A stretch of DNA of 64,000 bases from Rhodobacteraceae bacterium QY30. Its GTDB lineage: Bacteria; Pseudomonadota; Alphaproteobacteria; Rhodobacterales; Rhodobacteraceae. Both the position numbers and the translations under genes were made by a program. Shown one piece after another: positions 9,509-18,639 of this stretch; position 1 is the stretch's first letter; each line of letters starts with the position of its first letter. The stretch covers positions 186,001 to 250,000 of the forward strand of contig CP023454.1 in assembly GCA_002356635.1 (NCBI GenBank), given 5' to 3'. The notes below the pieces were generated by a model. The model did no database searches, had not been told where the DNA came from, and saw nothing but the letters and a program-made list of their open reading frames with translations.

Positions 9509-9665
9509 GGATCCCGTCCCTTTGACTGGGGCTGCACTGTGCCCCGGATCTTCGAAAACTGGTGTAACGAATGTTTGGCAGAAGCCGCGATATGTATGCC
9601 GCGGTTGCGCGACGGACATTAGACGCCTTCGGGGATTCGGCCAAGCCGGCCGGACGGACAGCGAT

Positions 9666-11048
9666 TCAGCACGCCCGCCAGTCATCAAAGCCGAAGGCCG
9701 TATAGTCGCGGGGATAGGCCTCGCGCGCCAGGCGTTGCAGCGCGGGTGTCAGAAAGCCGGCCAGATCCTTAAGTCCGTCCGTATCGGGTGACAGGGGCGG
9801 GCAGGGGGTGCCGACCAGCCGGGCAAGATGGTCCAGTTCCTGGGGAAGATCGGGTTCGTGGATCAGGCGGCCCGGGACCGCAAGCTGCGCGAATCCCGAA
9901 ACAACCGCGCTCTGGCTGGCCCAGGCGGCATGGGGCCGCAGGGGCGTCTGGCCGTTCAGGTTCAGCTTCAGCCAGCGCAGAAAAACAGCAAAGGCATCAG
10001 GAAGCGTCGCTGCCGGGTCCGGGGTGTCCAGCGGCAGACGGTGCACGCGGGTCAGGTGATCGCGCGCCTCGGCGTGACGCCCGGTCAGGATCAGGTCGCG
10101 GAAAGCGACCCAGGCGCGCGGCAGGGGATGACGCAGCACGGCAAAGCTTCGGTGGCCGGGATGCGCCATCTGCCACTGGCGGAGGGTCTTCTGGTTGAAT
10201 CCCTCAGTCAGCGCACCGGTCCCGGCCAGCCAGTCGCGCAGTCGTGCCTCGCCCGTGCCGCGGATCGGCATCATCAGCAGACCCGCATCGCTGGCCACAA
10301 AGCCCGGAACCGCAGGCCCGCGGCGCGCCTCGAAATTCGGGGTCCGGCCCAGATTGAAGCGGTCGATCTGCGCCAGGCCCGCCTGCATCTCGGCCGGGTT
10401 CTCGACCTTGTCCGCCAGCGGCTCGGGGTTCTGCTTGATCAGGTCGCCGGCCAGTGCGGCGACCGGCGGCAGCCCCAGGAACCGCAGAAGGCCGTTGAAC
10501 ACCGCCAGATCATCCAGGTCTTCGTAATCGATCCAGAAAGCCGTCTGGCCCGTGGTCTGCAAGGCGCGCTGCAGTCGCAACTGGTGGTCTTGCAGGCTGT
10601 CCAGATACCCTTCGAACTGCGGCGGCGAAAAGCGGATGCGGGCCGAACGTCTGGCCGCACCATCGCCCCGGATCAGCCACTGGCCGGTTTCCTCGGCGAT
10701 CCGGCGGCTGACATAGCTGTCCAGCGGATTGCGCGTCAGAACGATCTTGGCGCAACGGGGATCCGCAAGCACATGGGCCAGCGCGCGGGGATCATGCGTG
10801 TCGAACAGCCGGAAACCGTTCAGCCCGGGGCTTTGGCGGATCCGGTCCAGAAGCGGCCGCGCGTCCCGATCCCGGTCGTTTCGAGTGATGCCCAGAAGGC
10901 TGTCGCGGCCCGGCTGCCCGATGAACTGCGGGTTGAAGGCCTCACCGTGGCAGGCAAGGCCGGGAACCGCGTTCAGGCGCGATTCCAGCAGATTGGACCC
11001 GGTGCGCATTCCGGCCAGCATCACGAACCAGTCGAAGGGACGCGACAT
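9666..11048 (-). CDS. Sulfotransferase family protein
   Basis: Probable PAPS-dependent sulfotransferase acting on a surface glycan. The protein (460 residues from ATG 11048) opens MSRPFDWFVMLAGMRTGSNL, where RTGSNLLESRL is the 5'-phosphosulfate loop in a Stf0-like form, followed by a helix and the GEAFNPQF segment. VLTRNPLDSYVSRRIAE (near residue 100) fits the 3'-phosphate-binding RxxxDxxxS motif. The C-terminal half (from about residue 240) is less familiar and may hold a second domain (FAVLRHPLPRAWVAF). It starts 4 bases after the upstream gene ends, so it is the last gene of a three-gene operon; cysQ nearby could remove the PAP product. Confidence 0.8.
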   Translation of the reverse strand: MSRPFDWFVMLAGMRTGSNLLESRLNAVPGLACHGEAFNPQFIGQPGRDSLLGITRNDRDRDARPLLDRIRQSPGLNGFRLFDTHDPRALAHVLADPRCAKIVLTRNPLDSYVSRRIAEETGQWLIRGDGAARRSARIRFSPPQFEGYLDSLQDHQLRLQRALQTTGQTAFWIDYEDLDDLAVFNGLLRFLGLPPVAALAGDLIKQNPEPLADKVENPAEMQAGLAQIDRFNLGRTPNFEARRGPAVPGFVASDAGLLMMPIRGTGEARLRDWLAGTGALTEGFNQKTLRQWQMAHPGHRSFAVLRHPLPRAWVAFRDLILTGRHAEARDHLTRVHRLPLDTPDPAATLPDAFAVFLRWLKLNLNGQTPLRPHAAWASQSAVVSGFAQLAVPGRLIHEPDLPQELDHLARLVGTPCPPLSPDTDGLKDLAGFLTPALQRLAREAYPRDYTAFGFDDWRAC

Positions 11049-11052
11049 GGCG

Positions 11053-12747
11053 CTAACCTGCCACGGAACGGTGGCGGCGGGCCGAACCCTTGGCGGGCGC
11101 GTCGGGCAGGTCGCCCACCAGCGTCGGTTGCATGCCCTGGTTGCGCAAATCCTGAAGGAACTGCGCCAGCCCGTCGAGCGGCCGCATCGCAGGCACTTCG
11201 CCCAGCCCGCGCGGGCGGCGGGGCGCGGTTTCGTCAAGGATCGCCTGAAGGACTTCGACCGGGTTTTCCAGGAACTCGCCCAGCGACCAGATCCGGACCT
11301 GGGCCTTCACCTGGGCCGAGCGCAGGATCGCCAGGTGCCGCGTCTCGATCCGTTGCAGGCGGGCCGCTTCGGCGCGGATCGCGCCGAACCCGCCGCTCTG
11401 GTTCATCAGGGGAATGGCCCAGGTGCCGGTGATCGCCCAGACATGCGCGTTCGTGTCCTGGCCGATGAAGCCATTGCAGGCCTGGCTGTCGCGCGGACTG
11501 AACTGGAATACCTGGCGGTCCCCCCGGGCATTCCAGATCAGGCTGGTCAGGAAGGCGCGCGGATTGTAGTCGCGCAAGTCCACGCTGTCGCTCAACGCGC
11601 CGTGGAAAAACCGTTCTCCCCCGGCAAAGGCCACCCGATCGGGCGCAAACAGGTGTCCGTGAACCCGCGCGGCGGTGCTTCGGGACAACCAGCCCTCGAA
11701 ATCCTCGAAAAGGTCGGTAAAGCCGTGAAAGACGCTGTAGGGCGCGGCGGTCTTGCCGTTTTCGCGGTCCGGGCGCGGAAAGCGGCTTTGCATGTACAGT
11801 CCCGACCGCCCCCGCAAACGGCGCTCCACCGCCCGCGAAAACTGCCGGTCGACGCGTCCCGGATGCGGCGACAGCCGCTGGCCGGGCCAGGGGGGTGGGG
11901 CCAGATAGGTCGCAAACAGTCGCTCCGCGCGTGGCCAGACCTTGCGCGCCAGATAGCAGTCCGACCGCCCCAGCAGTTCCAGGTGGTCGTCGTAGAAGAC
12001 GAAGGGGCGGCCCTGCGGGTCGAATTTCGACAATGTCAGCGACCGGCTTTCCAGCCCGGTCGAATAGCGCCGCGCCAGTGACTGGAAATAGCTTTCGTCG
12101 GGGATCCAGACCCGGCGGAAATAGCGGTCGATGCGGGCGCGGTCCGGTGCCTGAAGGATCGCGCTCAGGGTCTCGCGCGTCAGGCACCACCATTGCGAGC
12201 CCAGGTGCGGCTCGACCCCGTCGGGGATGCGGCGCCTGAGGCCAAGGCGGCGTTGCAGGGCGACATAGCGGTCAAACAGCCGACGCCGCTTGCGCCAGGA
12301 AAACGGGAACCGCAGCGTGAAGCGTTCGATGTTCAGACCCCCGACCGTCCAGCCGACGTCGGCGGTCGTGACGCTTTCGATGAAGTCGGTCCGGGGGTGG
12401 GCCTCCAGATAGGCAATCAGTTCGGCTACCGGCCGAAGTGGCAGGCACATGCCCGAGACGAGGCAGACGTGCCGTACCCCGGGATGGTCGCGCAGCAACT
12501 GCTCGGCGGCGCTTTGCGTGGCCGCCACCAGTGACCACGTTCCCCAGTCGCAGACGAATCGCTTTCCGAAGCCGATGGCGGAATGGTCCGCCACCGCAAG
12601 CCGCAGCGCGTTCATGTCCTTCGTGGCCACGCGGCGGTCAACGTGGATGACCACCGGGCAGCCCGCGTCGGCCCAATGGCGGGCCAACTGCGCCGCGCGG
12701 TCCAGCGCCGTGTGACACAGCATCACGATCCCAAGCGTCGCTGTCAT
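11053..12747 (-). CDS. Core-2/I-branching enzyme-type glycosyltransferase with extra C-terminal domain
   Basis: The N-terminal part (about residues 1-270 of 564) looks like the Core-2/I-branching beta-1,6-N-acetylglucosaminyltransferase family (GT14): MTATLGIVMLCHTALDRAAQ, VVIHVDRRV, CLVSGMCLPLRP and GSQWWCLTRE all match the family pattern. The C-terminal 290 residues are a domain I do not recognise in function; it includes RVHGHLFAPDRVAF and an internal WAITGTWAIPLM segment. No signal peptide. It overlaps the preceding GT2 gene by four bases (12744-12747) and is followed after 4 bases by the sulfotransferase, so the three probably build or decorate one glycan. The start at 12747 is fixed by the overlap and family alignment; the longer upstream frame is inside the GT2 gene. 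Confidence 0.78.
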   Translation of the reverse strand: MTATLGIVMLCHTALDRAAQLARHWADAGCPVVIHVDRRVATKDMNALRLAVADHSAIGFGKRFVCDWGTWSLVAATQSAAEQLLRDHPGVRHVCLVSGMCLPLRPVAELIAYLEAHPRTDFIESVTTADVGWTVGGLNIERFTLRFPFSWRKRRRLFDRYVALQRRLGLRRRIPDGVEPHLGSQWWCLTRETLSAILQAPDRARIDRYFRRVWIPDESYFQSLARRYSTGLESRSLTLSKFDPQGRPFVFYDDHLELLGRSDCYLARKVWPRAERLFATYLAPPPWPGQRLSPHPGRVDRQFSRAVERRLRGRSGLYMQSRFPRPDRENGKTAAPYSVFHGFTDLFEDFEGWLSRSTAARVHGHLFAPDRVAFAGGERFFHGALSDSVDLRDYNPRAFLTSLIWNARGDRQVFQFSPRDSQACNGFIGQDTNAHVWAITGTWAIPLMNQSGGFGAIRAEAARLQRIETRHLAILRSAQVKAQVRIWSLGEFLENPVEVLQAILDETAPRRPRGLGEVPAMRPLDGLAQFLQDLRNQGMQPTLVGDLPDAPAKGSARRHRSVAG

Positions 12748-13754
12748 GTCCAGCCGCCGGTGGACATCAGGCCAAGAATTTCCAGCTGCCGCCAGTTCTG
12801 GTAGCGTTCCGACCACCGGCAGGACAGGTCCGTCGCGGAGGCCGTCCGGTCCGCGTAGGCACGGTATTCGGCGCCGTCCTGATAATGTTCGCGGCGGCGG
12901 CTTTCCTCTGCGGCCCGGGCGGGAAAGTCGTTCAGGAACTTGGCGTGCAGAAGGCAACCCGAACTGCGTTCGCCGCCCCATTCGTCATAGACGAGGTTCA
13001 GTCCCCTGGGCAGCAGCATGTGCGTCGAGGCGACATAGGCATAGCGCCGGTTCCATTTCACCAGCGGGATCTTGTTCAGCGCCGGGGCCCTTTCGGGCGC
13101 ATCGGAAAAGAAGACGCGCGCCCGCGGCCCGCCCTGGATCCACAGGTTGCCGAAGCGTTCGTTGCGAACGGCGGTGTAGTTGCCCGGGTCGAACCATCCG
13201 GCCACTTCGAACGGGTTCTGGCCGGGGCGGCAGGGCTGCATCTCGAGCGGACCCTTGGGATACATGTCCAGCAGCATCGCCGGAAAGGATCTCTGCCCGC
13301 CCGTATCCAGCCATTCGGTCAGCGCCGCCAGGGGCCGTGTGTCGCAGAAGGGATAGACCAGGAATTCGTCCGCATCGACGACCAGGCACCAGCGGCCGTG
13401 GCCGTATCGGATTTGCAGCCAGCCGATCCAGTCCATGCCGAAGCGCGCCGCACGGTAGCTTGCATCTGTGTGCCAGACCGAGACATCGGGCTGCGTCACA
13501 AGGTAGTCCGCGGTGCCGTCGGTCGAGCCGTTGTCGACCATCAGGAAATGCCTGACGCCCAGCCTGCGGTAGTAGTCCAGGAACCAGGGCAGACGGTTCC
13601 GTTCGTTCCGCAGCGTCGAAAACAGCAGGATGCTGTCGGGATCCAGCGCCGAGGTGCGATCAGCCAGCGCGGTCAGGGCGCGGCGGCTGCGGAAGGATCG
13701 CCACAGCAAGCGCCGCCGGCGCAGGCGCAGCCTGTATCCCTGCCAGAACCCCAC
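12744..13754 (-). CDS. Glycosyltransferase family 2-like protein
   Basis: A 336-residue GT-A fold glycosyltransferase. DSILLFSTLRNERNRLPWFL is the nucleotide-binding first strand, FLMVDNGSTDGTADYL the second, and LVVDADEFLVYP holds the metal-binding DxD. An Arg-rich N-terminus (RLRLRRRRLLWRSFRSRR) may associate with the membrane. The start codon is GTG (13752-13754) with GGGGAG upstream. First gene of the GT2 / Core-2-like / sulfotransferase operon. Confidence 0.82.
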   Translation of the reverse strand: MGFWQGYRLRLRRRRLLWRSFRSRRALTALADRTSALDPDSILLFSTLRNERNRLPWFLDYYRRLGVRHFLMVDNGSTDGTADYLVTQPDVSVWHTDASYRAARFGMDWIGWLQIRYGHGRWCLVVDADEFLVYPFCDTRPLAALTEWLDTGGQRSFPAMLLDMYPKGPLEMQPCRPGQNPFEVAGWFDPGNYTAVRNERFGNLWIQGGPRARVFFSDAPERAPALNKIPLVKWNRRYAYVASTHMLLPRGLNLVYDEWGGERSSGCLLHAKFLNDFPARAAEESRRREHYQDGAEYRAYADRTASATDLSCRWSERYQNWRQLEILGLMSTGGWT

Positions 13755-13850
13755 CTCGGCATCTCCCCTGACGGCCCGGACCGTCCTGCTGATCCTGCCT
13801 GAATAGACCCGGATGCGCGGCCCGACAACCGGCGGAGTGTCACCGTCCGT

Positions 13851-14837
13851 TCAGGACTTGAAGCCCCCTGTCTGGTGCCAGCGCCAGGCATCGCCGATCA
13901 TGTCGCGCATGTTCGACCGCTTCGGCTGCCAGCCCAGTTCGGTCCGCGCCCGCGCGCTGCCCGAGACCAGCGCCACGGCATCCCCGGCGCGACGTTCGCC
14001 ATAGACCAGCGGCACATCGCGGTTGGTCACATGGCGCGACTGTTCGATCACCTCGCGCACGGAAAAACCGCTGCCGGTTCCCAGGCAGAAGACCCGGCTA
14101 CCCTGGCCGTCCAGCAGCCAGTTCACCCCCAGCACATGCGCGTCCGCCAGATCGCTGACATGGACGTAATCGCGGATGCAGGTGCCGTCGGGCGTCGGGT
14201 AATCGGTGCCGAAGACGGTCAGGGCCGGGCGCTTGCCGTCGATGGCGTCCAGCATCAGGGGGATCAGGTGCGTCTCCGGCTGGTGGAATTCGCCCACCTC
14301 GCCCTCCGGGTCGGCGCCCGCGACGTTGAAATAGCGGAAGATCACCGCACGCAGCCCGTGGCTTGCACCGAAATCGGCCAGCATGTCTTCGATGGCGCGC
14401 TTGGATTTTCCGTAGGAATTGATCGGTCGCTGCGGTGTGTCTTCATCCAGGACAACGCCGTCCTGATCGCCATAGGTGGCGCAGGTCGAGGAAAAGACAA
14501 CATCCAGGCAGCCGGCTTCGACCGCCGCCTCGATCAGGTTCAGCGACCCCAGCACGTTCGCGCGCCAGTACTTGCCCGGATCGCGCATCGCCTCGCCCAC
14601 CAGGCTGAGTGCGGCGAAATGCATCACGGCCACCGGACGGTATTCGGCAAAGGCCGCGTCCAGCGCCGCGCGGTCGAACAGGTCGCCCTGAACCAGCGGG
14701 CCGAAGCGGACGGCATCGCGCCAGCCGGTCGACAGGTTGTCGAAAGTGACGGGCAGGAACCCGGCATTGCGCAGCGCCTTGCAGGCGTGCGCACCGATGT
14801 ATCCCGCCCCTCCGGTAACCAGAACGGCCCGCGTCAT
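13851..14837 (-). CDS. galE: UDP-glucose 4-epimerase
   Basis: Interconverts UDP-glucose and UDP-galactose (or the N-acetyl forms) for glycan synthesis. The 328-residue short-chain dehydrogenase has the NAD motif TGGAGYIGAHAC at the N-terminus, the catalytic SST segment (FSSTCATYG) and YGKSK (the YxxxK pair). It follows galU by 3 bases, so the two are an operon supplying UDP-galactose. Confidence 0.93.
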   Translation of the reverse strand: MTRAVLVTGGAGYIGAHACKALRNAGFLPVTFDNLSTGWRDAVRFGPLVQGDLFDRAALDAAFAEYRPVAVMHFAALSLVGEAMRDPGKYWRANVLGSLNLIEAAVEAGCLDVVFSSTCATYGDQDGVVLDEDTPQRPINSYGKSKRAIEDMLADFGASHGLRAVIFRYFNVAGADPEGEVGEFHQPETHLIPLMLDAIDGKRPALTVFGTDYPTPDGTCIRDYVHVSDLADAHVLGVNWLLDGQGSRVFCLGTGSGFSVREVIEQSRHVTNRDVPLVYGERRAGDAVALVSGSARARTELGWQPKRSNMRDMIGDAWRWHQTGGFKS

Positions 14838-14840
14838 GCC

Positions 14841-15734
14841 TTATTCGGCAGCCTTGCGGACTTGCGTCATCTCGCCAAGGAACTCGGCGAATTCGTCATG
14901 CAACTCAGGCCGAGCCAGGCCGAAGGCCACCGTCGCCTGCAAGAAGCCCGCCTTCGAGCCGCAATCGAACCGCTGGCCGCGGAAGCGATATCCATAGACG
15001 TTGTTCGAGCGCGTGATCTCTTCGGCGATCGCGTCGGTCAACTGGATCTCGCCACCGGCGCCGGTTTTCTTGCTGTCCAGGTTCTCCATGACCTGCGGCG
15101 TCAGGATGTAACGACCGATGACGGCAAGGTTCGACGGTGCCTCCGCGGCCTTGGGCTTTTCGACCATACCCTTGACCGAGACGAGGCTTCCCATGTCTTC
15201 GCGGATGTCGAGTACGCCATAGGACGAAGCCTTCGCGGGCGGCACCTCCATCGCGGCGACGATGTTGCCGCCGACTTCCTCGTAAGCTTCGACCATCTGC
15301 TGCAGGCACGGCTTTTCCGCCGCGATCACGTCATCGGGCAGCAGGACGGCGAAGGGTTCGTCCCCCAGAAGCCGCCGCGCGCACCAGACCGCATGGCCCA
15401 GCCCCAGCGCCTTTTGCTGGCGGACATAGGCGATGGCGCCCGAATCCATGTCGGTCTGATAGAGGATATCCAGAAGATCCTTCTTGCCCTTCGCCTTCAG
15501 CTCGGCCTCGATCACCGGGGCGTGGTCGAAGTAATCCTCCAGTGCCGATTTCCCGCGCGAGGTCACGAAGATGAATTCCTTGATCCCGGCCGCGCGGGCT
15601 TCGTCGATGGCGTACTGGATCAGCGGGCGATCAACCAGCGTCATGATTTCCTTCGGGATCGACTTCGTCGCGGGGAGGAATCGGGTTCCCAGGCCAGCCA
15701 CGGGAAAGATTGCCTTCGTAACCTTGCGCTTCAT
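14841..15734 (-). CDS. galU: UTP-glucose-1-phosphate uridylyltransferase
   Basis: Makes UDP-glucose from UTP and glucose 1-phosphate. The 297-residue protein starts MKRKVTKAIFPVAGLGTRFL, with the nucleotidyltransferase loop GLGTRFLPATKSIPKEI, then VDRPLIQYAIDEA and FAVLLPDDVI (metal-binding Asp). The start at 15734 has GAAGGTGA eight bases upstream; a longer in-frame extension to 15806 is not family-like. Immediately upstream of galE. Confidence 0.95.
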   Translation of the reverse strand: MKRKVTKAIFPVAGLGTRFLPATKSIPKEIMTLVDRPLIQYAIDEARAAGIKEFIFVTSRGKSALEDYFDHAPVIEAELKAKGKKDLLDILYQTDMDSGAIAYVRQQKALGLGHAVWCARRLLGDEPFAVLLPDDVIAAEKPCLQQMVEAYEEVGGNIVAAMEVPPAKASSYGVLDIREDMGSLVSVKGMVEKPKAAEAPSNLAVIGRYILTPQVMENLDSKKTGAGGEIQLTDAIAEEITRSNNVYGYRFRGQRFDCGSKAGFLQATVAFGLARPELHDEFAEFLGEMTQVRKAAE

Positions 15735-16040
15735 CCGTTCACCTTCAGCAAGTCGTTCTGCCCCAATCTTGGACCGGGATCTGTTATGTTGCGCGTCCGG
15801 CAACATTGGGACGCATGTATGTCGAATCGGCGGCGATGAAACGGGGAATTTTCCAGCAATTCGCGCCGTTTCAACGCTTTCCTTGTATACACCATTTCGG
15901 CGCCGGGGCGGGAAGGCGCAAGATCCTCTTATTTCCGATTTGCGACAGGATCCCGCCGCATCGGCGCATTTTCGCGCTGCACTGCGGCATGTGGCGCCAT
16001 TCCGCCGCTTCTTTCGGCATCTTCAGAAGCGGGCGTAGGG
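15735..16040. other. Gene-free stretch upstream of galU
   Basis: 306 bases between kdsB and galU with no convincing gene. It is AT-richer than its surroundings in two patches (15841-15900 and 15921-15950), as expected for the galU promoter region. The only clear structure is the inverted repeat at 15786-15806. Confidence 0.6.
15786..15806 (-). promoter_or_regulatory. Inverted repeat in the galU leader
   Basis: ATGTTGC / GCAACAT is a perfect 7-bp inverted repeat around GCGTCCG, 52-72 bases upstream of the galU start. It may be an operator or a leader hairpin; no known site is recognised. Confidence 0.35.
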
Positions 16041-16841
16041 TCAGTCGATTCCCATCTCGGCCATCATCGACTCGATCCGCGCCACGTCCGAGGGGTTGTT
16101 CAACTCCCAGAACTGGCGTCCCCGGGCCTCGACCTCGACACAGGCGACGGCGCGTCCGTTTTCCAGGAACCGCAGCTGTTCCAGCCCTTCCAGCGTCTCC
16201 AGCGGGCCAACGGGCCAGGTGACATAGTCGGCCAGCGAAGCGGGGCGGTAGGCATAGACGCCGACATGGTGAAACACCGGAGTCGGTTCCTGGGCACCGT
16301 AGTCGCGGCCGGTATAGGGAATGACTTCCTTCGAGAAGTAAAGCGCCCGGCCGCCCGCGCCGAACACTGCCGTCGTGCCGCCGACCCGGCCCGCGCGGCG
16401 GTCCGCCAGCAGGCTGTCCAGCATCGCGCCTTCGCAGCGCAGCACCGGGGTTGCGATTTCGGCCCCCGGATCGGCGCGCAGCGCGGCGATCAGGGATTCA
16501 ATGAACCAGGGCGGCGTCAATGGCGCGTCGCCTTGCAGGTTCACGACGATGTCGTGGGCGCTGCCCAGCTTTTCATGCGCTTCCGCACAGCGTTCGGTGC
16601 CGTTGCGCCACTGGTCCGAAGTCATCACCACCTCGGCGCCGAATCCTTCGGCGTGGGCGCGGATCCGTTCGTCGTCGGTGGCGACGACCACCCGGTCCAC
16701 GCCGGCGATCGACTGCGCGGCCATCCAGCTGCGTTCGATCAGGCTGCGCGTGGTCCCGTTCGCGCCGCGCAGGCCCACCAGCGGCTTGCCGGGATAGCGG
16801 GTCGAGGCATAGCGCGCGGGGATGGCGATCAGAACTCCCAT
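16041..16841 (-). CDS. kdsB: 3-deoxy-manno-octulosonate cytidylyltransferase
   Basis: Activates Kdo as CMP-Kdo for lipid A core or capsule linker synthesis. The 266-residue protein begins with the family loop IAIPARYASTRYPGKPL, followed by VVVATDDERI, the substrate region VVMTSDQWRNGTERCAEA, NLQGDAPL (usually NLQGDEPL; here the acidic residue is replaced by Ala) and ELNNPSDV near the end. It is about 20 residues longer than E. coli KdsB. The D-to-A type change in NLQGDAPL and the ASLADYVTWPVGPLE region are worth noting, since they suggest a branch of the family. Overlaps cysQ by 13 bases. Confidence 0.87.
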   Translation of the reverse strand: MGVLIAIPARYASTRYPGKPLVGLRGANGTTRSLIERSWMAAQSIAGVDRVVVATDDERIRAHAEGFGAEVVMTSDQWRNGTERCAEAHEKLGSAHDIVVNLQGDAPLTPPWFIESLIAALRADPGAEIATPVLRCEGAMLDSLLADRRAGRVGGTTAVFGAGGRALYFSKEVIPYTGRDYGAQEPTPVFHHVGVYAYRPASLADYVTWPVGPLETLEGLEQLRFLENGRAVACVEVEARGRQFWELNNPSDVARIESMMAEMGID

Positions 16842-17722
16842 TCGGACCCCGGCTGCGTCTCGGGTGCGTCCATGTCCTCGTCCTCATCGGCGGGATCGGG
16901 CAGATGCGTCTTGGACAGCAGGACGCCCGGCGAATAGGCGATGAAGAAGGGGTTGGCAAAGCCCGGCTTGCCATAGACGAAGGGGCCGTGGTCCTCGAAC
17001 CGCACCATGGACCCGCCCGCGCCGCGCAGGATCGCATCGCCGGCGGCCGTGTCCCATTCCATCGTCCGGCCCAGGCGCGGGTACAGGTCGGCCTCGCCCG
17101 CCGCGACCAGGCAGAACTTCAGCGATGATCCCGCGCTGGTCAGGTCGCGCACCGAATAGCGGGCGATGTATTCATCCGTCGCGGCATCCCGATGCGACTT
17201 CGATGCCACCACCATCAACGCACGATTGTCGGGCATCGACACCGCGATGCTGGCAAGCTGGCCGGGCTTTTCCTTGGTGAAGGGCATCTTCTCCTCGACC
17301 GAGCGGCCATCGCCCAGCGTGTAGAACAGCCGGTCCTTCGCCGGCGCATAGACCACGCCCCGCAGTGGCACGCCATTTTCGACATAGGCGATGTTGACGG
17401 TGAAGTCGCCGCGCCGCTGCACGAATTCCTTGGTGCCGTCCAGCGGATCGACGATCAGGAAGCGGTCAGCATTCAGGGCGTGGGTCTCGGCCTGTTCCTC
17501 GGTCACGATGGTCAGGTCGGGGAACGCCTCGGCCAGGCCCGCGCTGATCAGGGCATCGGCGGCTTCGTCGGCCTCGGTCACGGGGCTGGCGTCGCCCTTC
17601 TGGCGCACCTCGAAATCGGGTGCGTTGTAGATTTCAAGGATGCGCTCGCCCGCCTCGAGGGCCAGCCGGCGCATCACGAAAGTCAGTCTTTCGAAGTCCA
17701 CGTTCGCGGCTCCCTGCGCCAT
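16829..17722 (-). CDS. cysQ: 3'(2'),5'-bisphosphate nucleotidase CysQ
   Basis: Inositol-monophosphatase-fold Mg/Li-sensitive phosphatase that hydrolyses PAP to AMP, clearing the product of sulfate transfer. Motifs: VTEADEAAD and VTEEQ (metal-binding Glu), DPLDGTKEF (motif 1) and MEWDTAAGDAIL (motif 2). The start at 17722 (297 residues) begins MAQGAANVDFERLTFVMRRL and fits the family; an upstream in-frame ATG at 17800 would overlap nothing useful. Precedes and overlaps kdsB. A PAP phosphatase next to a sulfotransferase operon is functionally suggestive. Confidence 0.88.
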   Translation of the reverse strand: MAQGAANVDFERLTFVMRRLALEAGERILEIYNAPDFEVRQKGDASPVTEADEAADALISAGLAEAFPDLTIVTEEQAETHALNADRFLIVDPLDGTKEFVQRRGDFTVNIAYVENGVPLRGVVYAPAKDRLFYTLGDGRSVEEKMPFTKEKPGQLASIAVSMPDNRALMVVASKSHRDAATDEYIARYSVRDLTSAGSSLKFCLVAAGEADLYPRLGRTMEWDTAAGDAILRGAGGSMVRFEDHGPFVYGKPGFANPFFIAYSPGVLLSKTHLPDPADEDEDMDAPETQPGSEWEF

Positions 17723-17820
17723 TCGTTGCCCGTTCGGGTTGGCGCGATTATGGTGGTTCCTGCCGAAACCGCAAGAATGCCCGTCACTTCGCCCGTCCAC
17801 CCCGCCGGAGACCCGCCCCC

Positions 17821-18639
17821 GTGTTCAGGATCGAACGCCCCCCGACCGCGCTTTCCCGAGGCTTCGGTCTGGCCGAGCGGATCCATCATTCGACCGTTCG
17901 TGTGATAAGGCAGTCACAGGGCAATCCGGTTCTGGGTCTTCTGAAGAATATCCTGCGCACCGTCGTTCTGATCATGGCCTTCCACCTGATGGTCACGCTG
18001 CTGGGCTGGCGGCCCAATGCGATCCGCGGCGATTTCGTTCTTTACCTGATGTCGGGGATCTTTCTCTACATGACGCACACCCGTGCCATCGGTGCGGTCT
18101 TCGGCGCCGAGGGGCCGACCTCGACGATGATGCTGCACGCCCCCATGAACACGGTGATCGCGATCGCGGCGGCGGCGCTTTCGGCGCTGTACCTGCAGTT
18201 CCTGTCGATGGTGGTGGTCCTGTTCGTCTATCACGTCGCCTTCACGCCGATCCGGATCGACCAGCCGATCGGCGCGCTGGGGATGTTCCTGATGTCCTGG
18301 ATCTCGGGCGTGGCGATCGGGATGGTGTTTCTGGCGCTGAAGCCGTGGTTCCCCGCGCTGGCCGCTGGCCTGCAGCAGATCTATTCGCGGGCCAACATGA
18401 TCTTTTCGGGAAAGATGTTCGTGGCGAACGCGCTGTCGTTCACCATGCTGCCGCTGTTCAGCTGGAACCCCCTGTTTCACACCATCGACCAGTCCCGCGG
18501 CTTCGTGTTCCTGAACTACACGCCCCATTACACCGATCCGGTCTATCCGCTGCTGGTCACGCTGCCACTGCTGCTGGTCGGGCTGATGGGGGATTTCTTC
18601 ACGCGTCGGCGCGCCTCGCTCAGCTGGTCGCGGCGCTAG
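17821..18639 (+). CDS. KpsM-like polysaccharide ABC exporter permease
   Basis: Inner-membrane ABC-2 type permease with about six hydrophobic helices, resembling KpsM/Wzm capsule or LPS exporters (LLKNILRTVVLIMAFHLMVT, then WNPLFHTIDQSRGFVFLNYT and FLNYTPHYTDP near the end, all family features). The start is a GTG at 17821 with GGAGA ten bases upstream, giving 272 residues; ATG codons further in would cut off the first cytoplasmic segment. No ATP-binding (KpsT) or accessory (KpsE/D) gene is next to it, so its partner must lie elsewhere. It is convergent with alkB and shares the four bases CTAG (18636-18639), which contain both stop codons. Confidence 0.83.
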   Translation: MFRIERPPTALSRGFGLAERIHHSTVRVIRQSQGNPVLGLLKNILRTVVLIMAFHLMVTLLGWRPNAIRGDFVLYLMSGIFLYMTHTRAIGAVFGAEGPTSTMMLHAPMNTVIAIAAAALSALYLQFLSMVVVLFVYHVAFTPIRIDQPIGALGMFLMSWISGVAIGMVFLALKPWFPALAAGLQQIYSRANMIFSGKMFVANALSFTMLPLFSWNPLFHTIDQSRGFVFLNYTPHYTDPVYPLLVTLPLLLVGLMGDFFTRRRASLSWSRR

